In this document: one piece after another, positions 49,701 to 58,028 of the stretch
How the letters are laid out: every line of letters begins with the position of its first letter
How positions within the stretch are numbered: position 1 is the first letter of the stretch
From: Echinometra lucunter
Taxonomy: Eukaryota > Echinodermata > Echinoidea > Camarodonta > Echinometridae
Length of the DNA: 64,000 bases
NCBI GenBank assembly: GCA_029962745.1
Contig: CM057160.1
Coordinates: forward strand, 3,540,433 to 3,604,432
Direction of reading: 5' to 3'
Position numbers and translations under genes: made by a program
The notes under the pieces: generated by a model
Databases searched by the model: none
What the model was told of the DNA's origin: nothing
What the model saw: the letters and a program-made list of their open reading frames with translations, nothing else

Positions 49701-52700
49701 GATTTATTTCATTCACTCTAATGGCAATTAATTTATGAACAATTGACTTCTTTCACAATCATGTAAAGATAATGAATAGCTCCTTAGAAGTGCATGTCGA
49801 AACACATTGTCCTTGAAGTTCTACATTATACCAATTGAAAGAATACTGACATTTAAGGTTTTTGATACTCCTATAAAAGCCAAGCTTGTGAGTGGGGTCC
49901 ATTATACCAGTTGAACATTAAGCTTAAAGGGGGTACCCAATGCCGAAACAATGTTAGTTCATTTAAAAGAGCATGATTTTATTAGCAGGAAATCATCTGC
50001 CTAAAGTATTTTAAAAGTCGTGTTGCCAAGGAAACCCCCGAATGTGGCATGATTTCAGGATATTTTTGACCCCTCAGCTGTGACCCAATTTCAACTGGGT
50101 ACCCACTTTGACGTCAAAATGACGTCAAAGTGGGTACCTTGTCGCGTACTTCTAGCAAAATGCACGCAAGGTATAATACATATTGTACAGTCTAGCGCGC
50201 AGCTCAACTGCAATGGGCGAAGTTGGGTACCCACTTTTACGTCATACCTCATACTCAAATTTTTTGGTCAACTCTTTGATTTTTCATGAGAAAATTAGGC
50301 AAAATGCATTGATTTCGATTGAAAATCATCAAATTTTTAATGTTATTCTTCTTAGAATTCTATTCTCGATCACATATCAAAAAATATTTTACCATTGTGT
50401 AATCACTTTAAGATAACTCGGGCTGGGGTCTATGGAAAATGTGTGTTATATTAAAATCAAATAGTGCTCAACAGGTTAATAACGAGGCAGAATTTCAGTG
50501 TACACATGAAATTCAAATTAAAAACTTATTAGTATATCATTATCATTATTATTCATAGGGTCTGACCTAGGAACCGTTTCATGAAAGTTGTCGGCACTGA
50601 CAAGTTGTCATTCTCTGACAATTACCATAGTAACAGTCAGTGACCAGTGTTTTTCAGCCAATCAAAACCAAGGATTTTACTGAAATTGTCAGAGAATGAC
50701 AACTTGTCAGTGCTGACAACTTTCACGAAATGGTGCCTAGCACTACACCACAAGTAGAAAAACAGTGCATAAATAGTGGGTAGACACACAGCTATTCACT
50801 GTGCGTCAGAAGGTATTAGGTGACAGTTGGTTACAAAGGTGAAACAAAGGTGAACAAGGTTGACAGAGTCATGCCATCTTAACTAGCCCATTAAAAACTG
50901 CATTTTGCTTGCTTTTCTCCGACAAAGAATTTGAGACATCACTGAAACAAAAAATTCTAAATAATAACAAGTCCTGACTGAGGCTCTTAATAGCAGCAGG
51001 AATATAGTAGAATCATAAATGTGAAGTATTGTGAGCCTTCCCATTGAAAAAAGCAGCACAAATATGGCATTATATCACTTGAATGATTGAGCATTTTGAA
51101 GCTGATATGGCCTTTTCTTATAATAAAATGCCTAAATACCTCCACATTGTGCTTTCATTATTCATGAATTTATAAAAGACCTTTAATAGGAACCTTAATC
51201 AGAAAGATTTTAATTGTACTTTAAAAAAAATCATATTATATCACAGTTTCTTCAAAATCAGATCGCTACTGAATAGCAGTATGAACGAGCTTCAAAACAT
51301 GTTATATAAGTTTATATCAGACTACAGTACACTGCATGCACAAAGGATCATATTTGGTGAAAAAGAACTTCAATTTAAAGAGATACTGATACCAGTCCTG
51401 TTTATCTTTTATTTATAGAGGAATAAAGGAATAAATAGACAAGAAATAAATCATATGTGAACTGGTCCATCATGCAAGGTTAGTTAGAGCTAATAAATGC
51501 AAGGTACCCACTCTTGTGATGTAACAATGGAACTTTTGGTCTGTTACCTACATGGAATGAGTATTCACTGCTGAACTATTTTAATGAGTCTGCACTAGAT
51601 AGACTAATTCCTGAAGAGGCAGGAAAAGTGTGGGATTAGTCTATCTGGTCCAGACTTGGAATACATCAGTCTCATCAAGAGCAGCGAAGCATAAACATAG
51701 CTTCCTTCACACACACAGTGTCTACACAGACCTTTTTTTTTTTTTTTTTTTTTTTTTTTTGCAAATGCATATGGGTGCATAGACTAATCAAATCACACGC
51801 CACTTGAATTGAGAGCCTGTCTTGCATTGCAATATCTCTTTATAGAAGTAATTCTGAATCCCATATTTTGAACATACAGTAGTATAGCGACATGGCACCT
51901 TAGACATAGAGAGCTGATATTTTCAGGGTTTAGTACACTTTAAAACCCTTCTGGTGCTAAGCAGATACTGCTGTAAGGTCACAAGAGTGAGTATCTGGCA
52001 TTGGAGAGTGAAAGTAGGAAGGGTGATTACCTGTGCAGGTGCATGTGCAGGAGGTAGGAGGGCGTCGGAGGAATGGGCGTTCCAGAAATCGATTGGCCCC
52101 ACCCCACTTACCGATACCGATCCCGAGGGGGTGGTCGCCTCTGTCGTGGAGTCTCCATCGCCGTTCTCCTCGTCGCTGGAATTGTCACTGGACTGCGCAT
52201 CGATGTTTTGCACCACCGTGCTCTCTGATAACTCCAAGATCGGCTTGTTTAATTGCTTGCCGTCCACGAATCGTGAGTCGGAGCTGAGTCTTTTCACTCT
52301 GCTGCCGTCATCGGCAGATAAGTTCTTGACAATGACCCCGTCGCCGAGCATGTTCTCTCGCGAGATCCTCGCCTTCTCGCGTTCACTGATCAGTTTCTCA
52401 ACGGGTAATGACAGATCCGGTTGGCTGCTTCCGTCTCCGTCTTCGTCTCTCGTCGCAGGACTCTCGAGCCCCTGAGAATGTTTGGAAGGTGATGGTGATG
52501 GTGATCGTAGCAACGATGAAGAAGATGATGATGAAACCACTAGCCTTCCGTCTTCCACATCTGCCTCTACAACATGACTCTGTGGAAGTCTATCGTCATC
52601 GCTTCTCTTTCTGGTATCCTTGTAGATTTTATCGGAGTAGTACGGGGGCGGTGTTTCTTCGGTGGGTGTGTCATAGTCATGACCAGGGAAAGCAGGCACT

Positions 52701-55700
52701 GAATTTCCTAGCAATAGAAAAAAATCTCTCATGTTACATTGTTATATTATGTGAAACAGTTTGTCATCATGAAATAATTACACCACATATGCAATGAATA
52801 GGCAAAAAATGTAGTACAAGCACCAACTCAAAATGTTTCAAAGTCATCAATAAAACGCGTATTAAACATGCAAACACTGAAAAACAACGGTTTTCCTATG
52901 AAGTGAAATGTTTTTAATTTCTCATTCAAAATTTATTGTGAGATACATTTCATTAGCTTAACAAGATGTACTGGCATGAACAACTGCAAACGTAAAAAAA
53001 GGTTTCAATTCAGGAAGCTTTGTAAAACTTAGCTTCATAAAATGATGTGTAAAGAATGTAAAATGGATATGTTGTCTGTATTGATTGTGTTCCAGACATG
53101 TCTTTTTATGCCACTCAGTTTTACAATACCTTAAAAAGCATAATTATCTCAGAAAAATCCAGAGCCATAAAGCTAAAGGTTAAAAAAAATTATATATAGG
53201 CATGCCAACGCAGACAATTATTATTCAACCCTCAAGCAGTCTCAATGTGTGCATTGAGATGAAGGTGCTTTCATATCCGAATGATTGCCAATCAAACTGC
53301 TTTGAATATGAATAGCAAATTTATAAGACTAGCAAAGAATGTATGTAATTAATGATGCATATAATACATGCAAGACAAAGTAAAACATACAACAATATCG
53401 AGAAAGTTTCCAACAAATGATTTCTGAAGACACAAAAGTCAACAGCCTTGAGCATGTAGCAAACGAACTTAAGAAAAGATGATACGAAGATGTTTGATGA
53501 AAGGACAGATGTAAACCAAATCCATTTCAACATGATTTGATGATCAAAAATAAAAGAAAGGATGATCAGTGCTACTTACATACAAGCAGGCAAACTAATA
53601 TTTCTCAAGCTTGTAACATGCTCAGGAACATTTCTTGAAAACAGAAACAATAAATACCTTTATTTTGTCTGTCTTTGTCAACACGTTTCCGCTCACCTGT
53701 GTATCTCTGTAAGGTAAAAAGAGAAATGAGGGGAGCAAAAACTGGGAGTTAGATAGAGGTTTGGAAAGCTGTGAGTCAAGAAACAGCTGAGATTAGTTTT
53801 GTCATGTTTAACCTTATCACAGGAGATGAAGACTGGGAATGTAACAGGACGTGCCTGGAACAATTTTCGCTTCCTGATAGAGCTTTATTGCTGGTTAAAG
53901 GTGAAGAAAAATGGAGAAAGCGGGTCATGAATTTTAAGAACTATGTAGTACAAATTTAGCTCAATATCTCCAATGTTTGTATTCTTCTGTAAGAAGTAAA
54001 TGAAAATAGTGAAAATGGTCATAAAATTGTGATATTTAGATTTGGCTTGCTGCCTTTCAGCTCACTGGCAAACAGGCAGGGGTTCAGATCCTATAGTTAT
54101 TCAAAAATGAGCTCTTAAAAATTAAATGTAAACTGAGACTTTTTGTTCACATGACCTGTTTTTGCAAAGAAAAAAAAATACCCCTCCATCGAGGCCACCT
54201 CATATTCGAGTGCAACCCAATGATTGCTGGGTTGTCTCTTTCCTATAGACTAAACACATGACTGACATGGTTTCTGAAGACAATGGATTAAAAAAACTTC
54301 AGCTAGGATCTGGATTTCCTCAGCGAAGATCTCTATCAGCTCCCACACTTCTTTTCATGAACAGAAACAAAAACTGAGTTTCGAGGAGTTTTGTTGGTCA
54401 TAAATGTGAAAAAGCACCCCAACAACACCCACAAAAAAAATGTGTGGCTTCTTTTAGGGCACTCTTACTTTGGAGACCGATTGAAGTTAACATTTCTGTA
54501 CTTCAATTTTAACCTCAGCCAATGTCCTCAGTTTCTATGACTAGTTTTTATGACTATCATTATTATGATTATTAGGAATTTAGTGGCCTCTTGATATTTA
54601 ATGCAGTGGACCTCCTTCTACATGAAAGGTCCATATTTAATAATTGTCTTTATGGCACTAATTTAAACTTAGATAAAAAGCTGTAAATCAATATATTCCC
54701 TTTTTATGCAAGCTAAATTGAAGTTACATCATGGAGGTATAAGATCCATCCTTTGCTTTATTGGGAAATACCATACACTATTGAATTACATCATTCCTGC
54801 ATAATATATTTTTGGGGGGTTTTCTTTACAAATATGGGGATTTTTTCCAGTATTTGCTCAAATTTCGAAACAGAGTGGATCAAAGCTCTTACATGCAGCA
54901 ACATAAGTCCAAAACATAATTGTAAATTCTAATCATATTGGAAGGATATGCACTAAGTAAGTTGTCACAATCAAGCATAAAGTTCAGACATAGACTACTT
55001 GTATCCCAACAATCAAGCATAAAGTTCAGACATAGACTACTTGTATCCCAACAAGTGCTTTATTTACATCAATCAAATATTGACTTCACACTCACAAATG
55101 CTTGAGGGATGATTTTTTATTTTTTCTTCTTTTTTTTTGTGGAAAAAGTCACATGGATGTACTCAGCCAACACTTGTTCAACATTTCTTTGTGCACAGAG
55201 TCAAGGAAGGTGTGGGAATATTCGGTAAATATGCAGAAGGAAAGTGCCTTTTACATCTTGGAGAGGAAAGAGATTAGGGTGCCTTGAGCACTGCTGTTGT
55301 AGCACTATCATACAATAATGAGCCAATGTTACTATCATTAGCATAATTCACCTTAAAGACAACTGTATAAAGACAACTCAATAGGGACAAGGAAAACAAG
55401 CATGTTGTATCATAGTGGTTTTCAGACTCCCTGGAACACTTGTAAAGGAGAAAAATTATTATTACAAATGATCAATTTAACTGTATGATTGCGACAATCA
55501 ATTTATGGTCAAAACCAAATTTGGATGGTTGCACCTGCCAAAGACACTAGAGGGGTTAAATACCTGATCTCTTGAAGCTCCACCATTGGGTACATAGGAT
55601 CCCAATGTCATACTGCCTTGGACCCTCCTCTTCTCTCGTTCTTTCTCGTACACCTACGAATAAAAAGAACAGAAAATAAAGAGATTTTCAAAATTAAGAC

Positions 55701-57979
55701 CCACTGCTCATGTAGGATCCTAGCATTATACCTCATAGAACCTCCACTTTTCTTATTCTTTCTCATAAACTTACATATAAAAGAGAACAGCAAATTAAGG
55801 ATTTAAAAAATCAAAGAACTTCCACCACTGGGTACGTAGGATCCTAATGTCATACTGTTTTGGACCCTCCTCTATCTTCTCTCGCCATCTCGCTCTAACT
55901 CATACCTAGATATTGAAAAACAGAAAATAAAAAGATGGAAAAGCTGCAAAACTTCTCTATCAGGCACAGTCATATGCTTCTCTTCTCCTGTTTTATCTCA
56001 TCTGCCTATACATGAAAGAGAATGTTCAGAAATAAGAGAATTTCTCCTCTTCAATTATATACACTGTAATATATATGAACTGTCCACGATACTCATAGCA
56101 GTGAAGCATCTCCTTTTCGTGACAGGCATCATCTTCTGATCTAGAGGGCTTGGAAAACACATTAAACATTAACAGCAAGAACTAAAATCACAGGGAATTT
56201 TGAGCCTATTTTAAATTCAGAATGTTGTACCATTAACAAACAAGATCAATTTGACTGGAACTAAGCATTAGGCTCTTTAAATTGGCAACACAGTATTTAA
56301 TATATAATCACTATTTATCAGTGCAAATTGGCAATTTTTCAAACAAAGTTTTGCAATTTTCATTCACAATGGTTCATGTCATATAAATTGCTATTTTTTC
56401 AAAGTATGCTGGAATACAAATGAAAACAATTGTTGCCAATTTGAGGAAGGAGAGCTGATTAAATTAGACCTTAAGAAATTATGTGCTGCTATAGGTTAAC
56501 TAAGCTTTTATACCATCCAGCCTTCCACCAAGTTCCAAGATGAACATGGGAAAAATTTCTTCCTATACCAGGTAGCCACTTACTACATCCGAGTCAAGAG
56601 TGGCAGATTGCTGTCTGGCCAAAGGACATTACTGCCATACTGGGGACTGAACCTACGACCTGAACACCACTAAACAAACCTTTGCAAACCAAAAGCCACA
56701 GCTGCATCTTCATGGTGAAAAGTAGGGTCTGTGCCGGCAGACTAAATGAGCTTTTAGAAAGTAGTTATCCACATCATGATCTCCAATCCCTTCTCCCTGG
56801 GTGAACTCAAGGAGGGAAAAACCTTATGAGTCACCTTTTCTTTCGATCTGATAAAGAACTCCTTCGTGCCACTAAAAACAACTTTCTCCCTTCTCCCTCT
56901 CCCTTTCTCAAGCTGTATCATCTGCATAAGTCAGAACGTGACTCTATACAAAATGATACAAGCTAAAGGTTATGTATACAGTTTTTGAATTCTCTCAATG
57001 AGTCTCAGAGTCTCAGAGACTCTTTGAGAAATTTCTTTCCTTTAAGATGCTGAATATCAACCATATTAGGAAAATGCAGTGAAGTTTTTCCTCCTCACAT
57101 GGAATATCAAACAAATAAAAAATAGTTCAGATAGGGTTTTATATGGGCAATGAGCTTAATGAAGCACTGCAGTTATTATGAAAAGGTGGCTGTTGATAAA
57201 AAAAGGATAGTAATGGCACTTCATGTTCCTTACTAGAAATACATGGGGCACACTATCAAAATTACCTTGGTTTCCTACATATTTACATACTTATTACTAC
57301 ATACATTAAAAAATAAACTTTTTAAAAATTTCTCTTCTAAGCATAGTAGCACGAAAATTCTGCAGTGTAGTAGAAGTACTGCCTGTATTTCTGTCTTGTC
57401 ATTTATCCACTTGACCTTCATAGGAGGGGTGAGAGAACTTGAGGAAGGAGATAAGCCAAGAATAATTAGAACCTAGAGCTTCGCAATGGAGTGACACGCA
57501 TGGAGGAATATGCATGGGGAACATGCACAGAAAATATGGTTCAGGCAAGTGTTGTAGTGTAGGCATTTGAAGAAAGTCGAAGACCTGGTAAATTCTACTA
57601 TGAAAGGTAGAATGGGGTAAGACAGAAGAAAGAGGAAAGTATAAGGTAACAAAACAGAAAGAGAGATAGAGATAGTGAAAAAATAGAATGAGTGGTAGAA
57701 ATAGAAAGCTAGAGAGTCAGACAAAGAGAGAGTGATTAGAAGAAACTGAAAGAAAGATAAAAAAAAAGAAAGCCATAGACAGTGGGATAGTGAAAGACAG
57801 ATATCTTAAGAGATGCAAGAGAGAGGACAGAGAGGGAGAAGGAAAGACAGAAGGGGAAGATGCATTAAATAGGGAGAAAGAAACAGACAGCAAAAGATAG
57901 ATAGATGGTGAGAAAATAGAGAAACAGAGATGGAAACCTACTAGAGAATAACAAAAGAAAACAAGAATAAGAAAAGGAG

Positions 57980-58028
<49 letters not shown>

